Source of the DNA: UBA5972 sp964567685 | Lineage (GTDB): Bacteria > Pseudomonadota > Alphaproteobacteria > Rhodobacterales > Rhodobacteraceae | Reading direction: 5' to 3' | Length of the DNA stretch: 64,000 nucleotides | Assembly (NCBI GenBank): GCA_964567685.1 | Contig: CAZMNO010000011.1 | Location: 20,669 to 84,668, forward strand | Shown: piece after piece, positions 43,356 to 51,445 of the stretch | Numbering within the stretch: position 1 is the stretch's first letter | Layout of the letters: every line of letters begins with the position of its first letter | Made by a program: the position numbers and the translations under genes | Notes under the pieces: model-generated | What the model was told of the DNA's origin: nothing | Seen by the model: the letters and a program-made list of their open reading frames with translations, nothing else | The model's database searches: none

Positions 43356-45045
43356 GCTCTTCCCGGTTGCATTCATCTTCTTCGCAGGGGCTGCGTTGTT
43401 GCTGGCCCTGCCCAAGGGCGTCTTGCGCGCGACGCTGCTTCTGGTCGTGCCGGTCATGTCCGGATTGACGATCTGGTCGATGCCCGAGGGCAGCTTCTGG
43501 ACCGTGAGCCTGATGGGGCTCGATCTGGAATTCATGCGGGTGGACAAGCTCTCTCGCATTTTCGGGCTGATCTTTTCGCTGGCGGCGTTTTTGGGCAACC
43601 TCTACGCTTGGCATGTGCGCGATACGGTGCAACAGGTGGCGGCGCTGCTTTATGCGGGCTCGGCCATTGGCGCGGTTTTCTCAGGTGATCTGATCACGCT
43701 CTTCCTGTTCTGGGAAGGCACGGCGATTGCGTCCGTCTTCCTGATCTGGGCGCGCCGCAGCGAGGGCGCTTATCACACCGGCCTGCGCTACCTGATCATC
43801 CAGATCGGTTCGGGCGTTCTGCTGCTGGCAGGTGCCGCCCTTTACCACCGCGAGACCGGTTCACTGGCCTTTGAAGCGATGGTTCTGGGTTCTCCGGCAA
43901 CATGGGCGATTTTCATGGCCTTTGGCATCAAGGCCGCCTTTCCACTGTTGCACAACTGGCTGCAGGATGCCTATCCGGCGGCGACGGTTACCGGCACCGT
44001 GATCCTGTCGGCCTTCACCACCAAGCTGGCGATTTATGCGCTGGCACGCGGTTTCGCGGGCACCGAAATCCTGATCTATATTGGCGCGGCGATGACGTTG
44101 TTCCCGATCTTCTATGCGGTGATCGAGAACGACTTGCGCCGGGTTCTGGCCTATTCGCTGAACAACCAGTTGGGTTTCATGGTGGTGGGCATTGGCGTTG
44201 GCACCGAGCTTGCGCTCAATGGTACGGCGGCCCATGCCTTTGCGCATATCCTTTACAAGGCGCTCTTGTTCATGTCGGTCGGTGCTGTGCTGTTCCGCAC
44301 GGGCACGGCCAAGGGGTCAGAGCTTGGCGGGCTATACAAGACCATGCCGCTGACGATGATCTTTTGCGTGGTTGGTGCAGCTTCCATTTCGGCCTTCCCG
44401 CTGTTTTCGGGTTTCGTTACCAAATCGCTGATCGTGTCAGCCTCGGCCAAGGAACATTATAACATCATCTGGGCGATCCTGCTGTTCGCCTCGGCCGGTG
44501 TGTTCCACCATTCCGGCATCAAGATCCCCTATTTCGCGTTCTTTTCGCATGATAGCGGAAAGCGCCCAAAAGAAGCGCCGACTCATATGCTGCTGGCGAT
44601 GGGGATCACGGCGTTCCTGTGCATCGCCATCGGTGTCTTCCCTGAACCACTCTATCAACTGTTGCCCTATGAGGTGAAATACCAGAGCTACACAACCACG
44701 CACGTGATCACCCAGCTTCAGCTTCTGTTCTTCTCTGCACTGGCCTTCACGATCCTGATGCGCACCGGGAACTATCCGCCAGAGCGTAAATCGGTGAACC
44801 TCGACAGCGACTGGAGCTATCGCTGGCTGTTCCCAAGGCTGATCGGAGGCGTTTCGTCCATGGTTGCCCGCATTTGGGCCAGAGCCACCATGATCGGCAG
44901 CTTCTGGCTGCGCGGCATCATCTGGCAGCTTTACCGCAGCCACGGCCCCGAGGGGCGGATGGCGGCGATCTGGCCGACCGGGTCGATGGTCCTGTGGATC
45001 GCGATCCTTCTTGGCGTGACCCTGGTGGTAAATTTCCTGAGTTAG
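43348..45045 (+). CDS. Mrp-type antiporter subunit, third NuoL/N-family protein (MnhA/D-like)
   Basis: The 565-residue polytopic protein has GDLITLFLFWEGTAIASVFLIWARR, FGIKAAFPLLHNWLQDAYPAATVTGTVILSAFTTKLAIYALAR, LRRVLAYSLNNQLGFMVVGIG and HAFAHILYKALLFMSVGAVL, the NuoL/M/N core with its Glu, Lys and His ion-path residues. The C-terminal region (about residues 450-565) adds an amphipathic segment and a final helix, like the MrpA/NuoL tail. It is the last gene of the operon, with a deleted palindromic repeat copy 50 bp downstream. Confidence 0.9.
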   Translation: MAELFPVAFIFFAGAALLLALPKGVLRATLLLVVPVMSGLTIWSMPEGSFWTVSLMGLDLEFMRVDKLSRIFGLIFSLAAFLGNLYAWHVRDTVQQVAALLYAGSAIGAVFSGDLITLFLFWEGTAIASVFLIWARRSEGAYHTGLRYLIIQIGSGVLLLAGAALYHRETGSLAFEAMVLGSPATWAIFMAFGIKAAFPLLHNWLQDAYPAATVTGTVILSAFTTKLAIYALARGFAGTEILIYIGAAMTLFPIFYAVIENDLRRVLAYSLNNQLGFMVVGIGVGTELALNGTAAHAFAHILYKALLFMSVGAVLFRTGTAKGSELGGLYKTMPLTMIFCVVGAASISAFPLFSGFVTKSLIVSASAKEHYNIIWAILLFASAGVFHHSGIKIPYFAFFSHDSGKRPKEAPTHMLLAMGITAFLCIAIGVFPEPLYQLLPYEVKYQSYTTTHVITQLQLLFFSALAFTILMRTGNYPPERKSVNLDSDWSYRWLFPRLIGGVSSMVARIWARATMIGSFWLRGIIWQLYRSHGPEGRMAAIWPTGSMVLWIAILLGVTLVVNFLS

Positions 45046-45095
45046 GGTTCGTGGTGTTAACGCTGGGGGTGGAGCAGTCGCTACTTGCGTTGGCT

Positions 45096-45162
45096 GAGAG
45101 CCGCGCATTGCCGACGCGCGCGTCGGCGATACGCGGCGGGCTTCGCCCTTGATTCCGCGCGT
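45096..45162 (+). repeat. Palindromic intergenic repeat, deleted copy R3
   Basis: Here the left arm GCCGCGCATTGCCGACGCGC runs straight into GCGTCGGCGATACGCGGC, so the central 100 bp of R2 and R4 are gone. A near-perfect 38-bp palindrome is left, followed by the GGGCTTCGCCC hairpin tail and CCGCGCG. It sits about 50 bp after the last antiporter gene. The rest of the 45046-45736 gap holds only the small minus-strand frames listed next. Confidence 0.75.
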
Positions 45163-45415
45163 GGCATATTTTGAAATGTGGCTCTCCTCATGGGGAAAAG
45201 CCTGAGCCGTGCATAGACGAACGGCCCATGACAGTGATTTCGAAATCACTTTTCAGGTGATGTCGGCGATAAGGCAACACTCAAAGCCAGCGCTAAACCT
45301 GCACTAGCCGCACACAGGGCACTCTGCTTCACCCGGCCAGCGTCCTCGCCGACCAACATGTCAAGGCGAAGCAACCACCAAGAGGTGACTACACGCCAAA
45401 ACCCATCCCCTCTCT

Positions 45416-45571
45416 CTATCCACCGGGTTTGGCAAACGGCGCATCGGGTATATCCGGCGGGAACCATTCCTCGGCCAGATCCGGGATCCGGGCGCGATCC
45501 ATCCGGCGAATGGCAAGGTGCATCCAGATCGTGCTCAACCCAACAATGAAGAACGTCAGCATGAACACCAT
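45416..45571 (-). CDS. Small single-helix membrane protein (uncertain)
   Basis: A 51-codon frame from ATG 45571 reads MVFMLTFFIVGLSTIWMHLA, then IRRMDRARIPDLAEEWFPPDIPDAPFAKPGG: one hydrophobic helix followed by a basic then acidic/proline tail. The residue pattern is protein-like. A second minus-strand frame ends at ATG-TAA just upstream (45567-45572 region), reading LLRYYVGAYGVTLAAAGVFTGM, so the stop and start overlap as in coupled genes. That frame lacks a clear start. The pair could be genuine small membrane proteins or a gene remnant. Confidence 0.4.
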   Translation of the reverse strand: MVFMLTFFIVGLSTIWMHLAIRRMDRARIPDLAEEWFPPDIPDAPFAKPGG

Positions 45572-45736
45572 TACATGCCGGTAAAAACACCAGCCGCGGC
45601 AAGTGTCACCCCATAGGCACCCACATAATAGCGCAGCAAAGCCTGACAACCGAGATACGCATATCTCTGCCCCCGGGAGTTTATCCGCCGGGCTGTTTTT
45701 GTTAAATGAAGGTCACTGCAATCAGGATGAGCCAAG

Positions 45737-46501
45737 GTGAATTCAAAAAACTTTCAAGTTGCCCTGACGCTCCTCGTACTCCTGTTCCAGACCCCGGCCG
45801 CCAGGGCCGAGCGGGCCTTTGTCTTTGTCCACGGTGCCTGGGTAGGGGAATGGTACTGGGATCCGGTCGTCGAAAACCTGAGGTCAGATGGCCATATCGC
45901 CCAAGCTGTGACCCTGACGGGGCACGGAAAAGCCGCAAATCTAAACGGACCTGAGGTGGCACTTGAAGACCATATTCAGGATGTCGTCGCTGCCATTCGC
46001 AACCTCAACCGGGATGATATCATTCTGGTTGCTCACAGTTACGGCGGGCGACCGGCCACAGGGGCCTGGGACCGGTTGCGCGGCTCGGTCGCACAGTTGG
46101 TCTTTATCGAAGCCCATGCACCTTACATGTCCGGCGAAGTGGCAATTCCCGCTGACACAAGATCGATGGCCTATCTTCTGACCAACTATCCGGAGATCGC
46201 CGATAGCGGGATGTTACCGGTAACCGAAAGGGTAAAGGCGAAATATGCAGGTCGCGGGCTGGCACCGCAATCGCTGAAAACTCTTTACGCCGAGCTGCGC
46301 CTGCAAAACGGTGACCTCCCTGACACGCCCGCCATCTATGTGCTTGGGACAGAAAGCCCAGGCGGCATCTTTCACCAGATTGCCGCGCGGATGAAATCAA
46401 TGCGTGGCTGGAAAGTTGTTGAGATAGACAGCGGCCACGACGTCGTTAAGGATGCAACGGACACGTTGGTGCAGCTTCTCACCGAGATTGCTCAGCAATG
46501 A
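45737..46501 (+). CDS. Exported alpha/beta hydrolase
   Basis: The GTG start at 45737 has AGGA ten bases upstream. Residues 1-24 are a signal peptide ending PAARA. The hydrolase fold shows FVFVHGAWVGEWYWDPV (oxyanion HG), VAHSYGGRPATG with the nucleophilic Ser, and a late DSGHDVVKDA with the catalytic His. It resembles the salicylate-esterase/hydroxynitrile-lyase-like plant and bacterial esterase group. The substrate is unknown. It has no clear operon partner. Confidence 0.87.
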   Translation: MNSKNFQVALTLLVLLFQTPAARAERAFVFVHGAWVGEWYWDPVVENLRSDGHIAQAVTLTGHGKAANLNGPEVALEDHIQDVVAAIRNLNRDDIILVAHSYGGRPATGAWDRLRGSVAQLVFIEAHAPYMSGEVAIPADTRSMAYLLTNYPEIADSGMLPVTERVKAKYAGRGLAPQSLKTLYAELRLQNGDLPDTPAIYVLGTESPGGIFHQIAARMKSMRGWKVVEIDSGHDVVKDATDTLVQLLTEIAQQ

Positions 46502-46586
46502 GCTGATGCAGCGGGAAACGCCTGAATATGCCCGTTTTCAGAACAAGATTGCTCGTCTACATTTGGTCAAAATCCCGGATGTCTGA

Positions 46587-47531
46587 ATGACCGCCAAACA
46601 CTCTGAAACTGATCTGCCATTCGCCATGTATGACGCATTCGCCGAATTTCCCTATTCGGGCAGTCAGGCCGCGATTGTGCTGAACGCTTCGACCATAACA
46701 CACCAAAACCGCGCGCGCATCGCCCGCGAGATCGGGGTTCCGGCAACGTCTTTCGTTGATGGCGTTCAGGGCAACCGCATTACCCTTCAGTTCTATTCAA
46801 CCGTCATGGAACTGCCGATGTGCGGGCATGGCACCATCTGCCTGATCACCCGGCTTGTCGATGCCGGGTTGTTGCCCTGTGAAGGCGATGCCTGGCATGA
46901 TGCGATACTTGATCTGCCCAAAGGTGAGGCATTTGTCGGGTATCGTCAAAACGCCGCAGGTCGCATTGAAGTGATGCTCGATGTCACCCCGGCAAGTTAT
47001 ACATTGGCGCGGCTGGATCTGGACCGGCTTACCGGGCTTTTGGGGATCGCCCCGGCTGACCTCTCGACTGATTTGCCCGTAGAGGTTGCGTCGGCTGATT
47101 TCATCCATCTGTGCCTTCCCTTGAAAAACCTCAACGCCATGGCGGCCCTCAACCCCAATTTCAGCGCGCTCGCAGCATTTTGCGTTGCCGAAGGGATCGA
47201 AACCGTCGCCGCCTTTTCAACCAAGGTCACGGACAGCCGACAAAACCTCCATGTGCGCGATTTTTGCCCGGCGGTGGGTGTGGCTGAATCCGCTGCGGCA
47301 GGAACCACCAATGCTGCCCTTGCCGGTTATCTCTGGCGCAACGGCGTTGTTGCGCCGGATGCTGCGGGTGTCGTGACGGTTCTCGCAGAACAGGGGATAG
47401 AGCTTGGCCGCCCCAGCCAGATCACCAGCCTGATCACGCTTAGGGATGGTCAGATCGACCGGCTGCAGGTTGGCGGTATCGCCACACGGGTGACAGAAGG
47501 TGTGCTGAATACCGCGTTCGGGGCAGGTTAA
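46587..47531 (+). CDS. PhzF family epimerase/isomerase
   Basis: The 314-residue protein has the PhzF two-lobe pattern: MYDAFAEFPYSGSQAAIVLN (family F-x-G-N-P variant), LQFYSTVMELPMCGHGTI and DFCPAVGVAESAAAGTTNAAL. The usual catalytic Glu near FVDG and Asp could not be fixed. Relatives include diaminopimelate-epimerase-like and trans-2,3-dihydro-3-hydroxyanthranilate isomerase enzymes, but phenazine synthesis is not implied because no other phz gene is near. It is a single gene. Confidence 0.85.
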   Translation: MTAKHSETDLPFAMYDAFAEFPYSGSQAAIVLNASTITHQNRARIAREIGVPATSFVDGVQGNRITLQFYSTVMELPMCGHGTICLITRLVDAGLLPCEGDAWHDAILDLPKGEAFVGYRQNAAGRIEVMLDVTPASYTLARLDLDRLTGLLGIAPADLSTDLPVEVASADFIHLCLPLKNLNAMAALNPNFSALAAFCVAEGIETVAAFSTKVTDSRQNLHVRDFCPAVGVAESAAAGTTNAALAGYLWRNGVVAPDAAGVVTVLAEQGIELGRPSQITSLITLRDGQIDRLQVGGIATRVTEGVLNTAFGAG

Positions 47532-47565
47532 ATCTGGTGCCCTGTCCCGAAACGAAAACCAATTC

Positions 47566-48600
47566 TCAGCTGGCAACCATTGCCCAGACGGAACCTGAGA
47601 TCAGCGAGCCGGTAAAAGCAAATGCCAGGTAAGACAGGAAAACCCGCGGCTTGACCAGCGCCCAGACGGCAATCGCCGCCGGAATGCAGCTGACCCCACC
47701 TGCCAGCACAAAGGACATCGCCGCCCCCTGGCTCATGCCCTGCTCCACCAGACCGGCAATAAGTGGCACCGCTGCATAGCCATTAAGATAAGCAGGCCCC
47801 CCAAGAAGCGCACCCAGTAGAATCGGCTGGAACCCGTCGCCACCCAACGTCGTGGCAACCCAGTCAGCTGGAACAAAGCGGATCATCAAAGCTTCCAGCA
47901 CATAGGCCAGCAGCAACCACTTTGTGAGGAAAAGCGCGTTATTGAACGTTTCTCGGCGGAAGGTCTCCAGCCGTTCGCTCTCGCGCCAGAAGGCCCAGAC
48001 CGGTTTGCCGGTAAACGGGTTGCTGCCGCAACCGCATCCCGATGTGACGACCTCTTTCAGAGGGTTGGCAAACAGGCCGGTAAAGCCAAGCGCCTTGACC
48101 CCAAAACCACCGAGAAGGCCCAGCCCGACAGCAGAGATCGCTTTGGCGATAGCAAAATCAACGCCCAGAGTTCCCGCCGTGATCAGGAACATCGGCGGAT
48201 CCATCAATGGCGAGGCCAGCCAGAACGCCATGACGGCCGATAAAGGTGCACCGACTGCCAGAAGGGCGGCAATAAAGGGGATGACTTCACAAGAGCAAAA
48301 CGGCGACAGCCCGCCAAAAAGGGCGGCCATCACGATCATGCGGGTTTCGCGCCCTTCAAAGGCGCGCGCGATGGTCGATTCTGCCCCACTTGCCTTAAGC
48401 ACACCGACAGCGAGCACGGCAAACGCGATAAAAACCGCGGTTTGCCCGAAAGCACCACCGGCAAAACCAACGGTCGGCCAGAACTCCGCCGGGGCGAAAA
48501 TGGCGACCAGCGCCAGAATGACGACAATGGCCAGCCAGGCCTTGTCGATCCGCGACCAGAGCGCCGCCCCGGTGGAATTATTGTGGGTAAGGTCGGTCAT
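47566..48600 (-). CDS. Permease of the ArsP / UPF0718 family
   Basis: A 344-residue protein with eight to nine membrane helices. It carries the family motif GGLSPFCSCEVIPFIAALLAVGAPLSAVMAFWLASPLMDPPMF and a cytoplasmic GCGCGSNPFTG cysteine cluster. ArsP-type permeases export methylated or aromatic arsenicals. The cysteines are the presumed metalloid ligands. It is translationally coupled (ATGA) with an ArsR regulator, so metalloid resistance is likely, though related permeases act on other substrates. Confidence 0.85.
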   Translation of the reverse strand: MTDLTHNNSTGAALWSRIDKAWLAIVVILALVAIFAPAEFWPTVGFAGGAFGQTAVFIAFAVLAVGVLKASGAESTIARAFEGRETRMIVMAALFGGLSPFCSCEVIPFIAALLAVGAPLSAVMAFWLASPLMDPPMFLITAGTLGVDFAIAKAISAVGLGLLGGFGVKALGFTGLFANPLKEVVTSGCGCGSNPFTGKPVWAFWRESERLETFRRETFNNALFLTKWLLLAYVLEALMIRFVPADWVATTLGGDGFQPILLGALLGGPAYLNGYAAVPLIAGLVEQGMSQGAAMSFVLAGGVSCIPAAIAVWALVKPRVFLSYLAFAFTGSLISGSVWAMVAS

Positions 48601-48944
48601 TCGTCGCTTCCATGTTTGTGGTCACTGTTTTCGGCATCTGCACAACATTCCGAAAGCAGGAAATCAGCCAGTTCGCGCACCGTGTCATAGGCCACGGCCG
48701 CGCAGATCACCGAGCGCCCGCTTTTGGCCTGCATCACCAGACCTGCCTGGTTGAGAACGCGAATATGATGCGTCATGTTGGCACCGGTAATCCCTGTCTT
48801 CGCCGACAGCTCGCCAACCGACAGGCCCTCGGGGCCAGAGCGCACTAGCACGCGCAGCACCCCAAGGCGCTGTTCTGATCCAAGCGCGGCAAAGGCCTGA
48901 GCGGCGACAACGAGGGAGGTATCTTCTACATCAGTAATTTTCAT
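48597..48944 (-). CDS. arsR: ArsR/SmtB family transcriptional regulator
   Basis: A 115-residue winged-helix protein: AFAALGSEQRLGVLRVLVRSGPEGLSVGELSAKTGITGANMTHHIRVLNQAGLV. A C-terminal vicinal Cys pair in SECCADAENSDHKHG could bind As(III) or Sb(III), as in atypical ArsR proteins with C-terminal sites. It represses the operon with the coupled permease gene. An inverted repeat abuts its start codon. Confidence 0.9.
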   Translation of the reverse strand: MKITDVEDTSLVVAAQAFAALGSEQRLGVLRVLVRSGPEGLSVGELSAKTGITGANMTHHIRVLNQAGLVMQAKSGRSVICAAVAYDTVRELADFLLSECCADAENSDHKHGSDE

Positions 48945-48964
48945 ATTACTAAAATTATAGTATT
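48945..48964. promoter_or_regulatory. Probable ArsR operator overlapping the arsR start
   Basis: ATTACTA and TAGTATT (one mismatch from a perfect inverted repeat) flank a six-base AT spacer. The site begins right before the arsR ATG at 48944, so bound repressor would block both transcription and initiation. The surrounding 40 bp are AT-rich and contain possible -10 sequences. Confidence 0.6.
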
Positions 48965-49022
48965 ATCAAAATACCGTCAACCCCATCTGTCGGATTTCCC
49001 TCAAACAGGCTAGGATCGGCAT

Positions 49023-49646
49023 ATGGTCTCTTCTTCTGCCACGCTCAGATCTGACATTGAAAGCTGCCGGATTTGCAGCGACAGGTTTCTTCAGACCAAA
49101 ACCGCCCACACCCCGCGCCCGGTTTTCTGGTTGCAAAAAGGGGCACCCATTCTGATCGCCGGGCAGGCACCGGGTCAGCGCGTGCATCTGAGCGGCAAAC
49201 CCTTTGACGATCGCTCGGGCGATCGGTTGCGTGACTGGATGGGGATCGACCGGCCGGATTTCTACGACAAGTCTCTTATCGCCGTTTTGCCGATGGCCTT
49301 CTGCTTTCCCGGCTACAATGCATCCGGCAGCGACCTGCCACCGCCACCGGTCTGTGCAAAGACCTGGCATAAGAAAGTCATCGACGGCTTTGGCATGCCG
49401 TCGCTGGTTTTGCTGGTCGGCGGATATGCGCAGAAATGGCATCTCGGCACCGATGCGGCCCCCACGGTCACGGCGACAGTGAAAAACTGGCGCGCCCATG
49501 CGCCGCAGGTTTTCCCGTTGCCCCACCCCTCCTGGCGCAATACCGGTTGGCTGAGGAAAAATCCGTGGTTTGAGGCAGAGCTTGTTCCGACATTGCGCGG
49601 GCAAGTGCAGACCGCTTTCAGACGCGCGAAAGGCAAAAACCCATGA
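49023..49646 (+). CDS. Uracil-DNA glycosylase family protein
   Basis: The 207-residue protein belongs to the UDG superfamily: APILIAGQAPGQRVHLSGKPFDDRSGDRLRDWMGI (water-activating loop region), LPMAFCFPGYNASGSDLPPPPVCAKTWHKK and PLPHPSWRNTGW (DNA-minor-groove His motif). Cysteines near the N-terminus (CRICS) and in the PPPVC block do not form a full Fe-S set, so it is not a family 4 or 5 enzyme. It likely removes uracil or related bases, though this subgroup is poorly tested. The stop overlaps the SseB start. Confidence 0.82.
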   Translation: MVSSSATLRSDIESCRICSDRFLQTKTAHTPRPVFWLQKGAPILIAGQAPGQRVHLSGKPFDDRSGDRLRDWMGIDRPDFYDKSLIAVLPMAFCFPGYNASGSDLPPPPVCAKTWHKKVIDGFGMPSLVLLVGGYAQKWHLGTDAAPTVTATVKNWRAHAPQVFPLPHPSWRNTGWLRKNPWFEAELVPTLRGQVQTAFRRAKGKNP

Positions 49647-50425
49647 CCCCGCTTGATCAGGCCCATGCGCTGATGCAGCAGAACCCCGATGATGCCAGCC
49701 ATCGTCTGCGGTTTTACGAGCGTCTGGCGGAATGCGAGCTGTTTTTACTGTTGGAATGCGAGGTTGAGGGCGACGCCATCAAACCTCTGGTGTTCCCACT
49801 GGAAGAGTCACAAACCGTGCTGGTCTTTGACCGCGAGGACCGGCTGGTGGAATTCACCGGCAAGATCACCCCTTATGTCGCCATGTCCGGGCGCAAACTG
49901 GTGGAGATGCTGCAAGGCCAGGGGCTGGCGCTTGGTGTCAATCTGGGGGTGGCGCCTTCAAGCATCCTGATCCCGCAGGGCGGTGTGGACTGGCTGGCCG
50001 AAACCCTTCTCAACCGGGCAACCGGGGTGGATGTGCGGATCGAAGAATTCACCGCGCCAACCGGGTTTGACCCGGGTTTTCTGCGCTCGCTTGATGCCAA
50101 ACTGTCCGCCGCCGCCACGCTGGCGCGTGCGGCCTATCTGGTGGGTGTGACCTATGAAGGCGGCGACAAAGGCGCGCTTCTGGGGTTTGTCGGAGCCGTT
50201 GACGGGGCGGAAACTGCGCTGAAACAGGCGGTGACCGAACTGGTCAGTTTCAGCGGGTCGGCCCGCTCGCTGGATATCGCGTTTTTTGATCCGGACGATC
50301 CGGTCTGTGCCCGGTTGGAGCGGGTCGGGCTGAAGTTCGATCTGCCCGATGAAGCCACCGGGATTGAGACACTGACACCGGCGGCGCCGGGGATGGACCC
50401 CGACAATCCGCCGCGGTTGAAATAG
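49643..50425 (+). CDS. SseB family protein
   Basis: The 260-residue protein has the SseB N-terminal domain (LDQAHALMQQNPDDASHRLRFYERLAECELFLLLECEVEGD, VFDREDRLVEFTG, YVAMSGRKLVEML) and the C-terminal SseB domain (residues about 130-240). The role is unknown, although homologues were named for enhanced serine sensitivity. It is coupled to the glycosylase gene by an ATGA overlap, and the 28-nt 3' motif follows 39 bp after its stop. Confidence 0.85.
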   Translation: MTPLDQAHALMQQNPDDASHRLRFYERLAECELFLLLECEVEGDAIKPLVFPLEESQTVLVFDREDRLVEFTGKITPYVAMSGRKLVEMLQGQGLALGVNLGVAPSSILIPQGGVDWLAETLLNRATGVDVRIEEFTAPTGFDPGFLRSLDAKLSAAATLARAAYLVGVTYEGGDKGALLGFVGAVDGAETALKQAVTELVSFSGSARSLDIAFFDPDDPVCARLERVGLKFDLPDEATGIETLTPAAPGMDPDNPPRLK

Positions 50426-50463
50426 ATCAAGGCGTGTTTTTGGGGCTGTCTGCCCTCTGTCCC

Positions 50464-50491
50464 CCCGAGGATATTTGTAAAAAAGAAGAAG
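50464..50491 (+). repeat. 28-nt 3'-flanking motif, copy C
   Basis: GAGGATATTT, then GTA, then AAAAAAGAAGAAG, aligned without gaps to copies A and B. It lies 39 bp after the SseB stop on the same strand, between convergent genes. Confidence 0.6.
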
Positions 50492-50497
50492 GGTGCG

Positions 50498-51436
50498 TCA
50501 GTAGCCTTCATTGCGGTCGACCACGTTCAGGTAAGGTTCGCCGGCCTCACCCCGTCGGATGTTCTCTGCAACTGAATCCGAAGCCGTATCAGCCCGTGTG
50601 TCAGAAGCGATATGTGGTGTTACCGTGACCTGAGGATGCGCCCAGTACTTGTGTTCCGGGGGCAATGGTTCGGTCGTGAAAACATCCAGAGTGGTGTGGG
50701 CGACGTGGCCGTTATCAAGCGCCGCCAAAAGTGCCGCATCGTCGATCAGCCCGCCACGGCCGGGATTGAGAATAAAGGCCCCTCGAGGTAATGCCGCCAG
50801 TGTTTCTGCGTTCATCAGACCGGTCGTGGCTTTGGTCAGAGGCAAGAGCAGAACAAGAATTTCAGTGCGCGCCAGAATATCCGCCAGCCCGGTCTCGCCA
50901 CTGAAACAGTCAATGCCGTCAATGGTTTTGGGTCGCCTGCTCCAGCCCGCAACCTGAAAGCCCAGGTCTTGCAGCGCCCGCGCACAGGCAGACCCAAGCG
51001 CACCCAGGCCCAGAATGCCAACCGACCGGTTCCGCGCCAGCGGTGGGACGATATGATTGCGCCAGACACCATCCTGATGAAGCGTGTGACCATCGATCCC
51101 CAGATGATAGCGCAGCACATGCCCTGTCACCCATTCCACCATGCCTTCGCTGAGACCGGTATCAACCATGCGTAGCAACGGCACCGTTAAAGTGGCGTTG
51201 TCCTGAAAGGATTCCACTCCGGCCCAAAGGCTCAGAACCGCTTTGAGATTTGTGAAGGGGGTGAAATCCTGCACGTGTGAACTTGGGGCATAAACGATGT
51301 AATCAACCTCTATCGGGTCATCAAATCTATCGCTGAGTGTGGCGCTGACACCAACACGCTCCAACGAGGCGGTCAGGGTTTTCTGATAAACCGGCCAGTC
51401 TTTGGGGTTTCCGGCGTAAAGAACGAATGCAGTCAT
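50498..51436 (-). CDS. ghrA: Glyoxylate/hydroxypyruvate reductase A-like 2-hydroxyacid dehydrogenase
   Basis: A 312-residue D-2-hydroxyacid dehydrogenase with the NAD(P) loop VGILGLGALGSACARALQDLGFQVAGWSR, LLLPLTKATTGLMNAETLAALPRGAFILNPGRGGLIDD (catalytic Arg region) and HPQVTVTPHIASDT (catalytic His). The Arg after the second strand (WSRRPK) suggests NADPH preference, as in GhrA. It reduces glyoxylate and hydroxypyruvate. It starts nine bases after the rodA stop and may be transcribed from the mre operon. Confidence 0.87.
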   Translation of the reverse strand: MTAFVLYAGNPKDWPVYQKTLTASLERVGVSATLSDRFDDPIEVDYIVYAPSSHVQDFTPFTNLKAVLSLWAGVESFQDNATLTVPLLRMVDTGLSEGMVEWVTGHVLRYHLGIDGHTLHQDGVWRNHIVPPLARNRSVGILGLGALGSACARALQDLGFQVAGWSRRPKTIDGIDCFSGETGLADILARTEILVLLLPLTKATTGLMNAETLAALPRGAFILNPGRGGLIDDAALLAALDNGHVAHTTLDVFTTEPLPPEHKYWAHPQVTVTPHIASDTRADTASDSVAENIRRGEAGEPYLNVVDRNEGY

Positions 51437-51445
51437 GAACAGTCC

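Noticed and set aside
45246..45602. 118-codon minus-strand frame
   Set aside because: Cys/Trp/Arg-rich with no coherent hydrophobic or domain pattern. It overlaps the better-supported small membrane frame in another phase.
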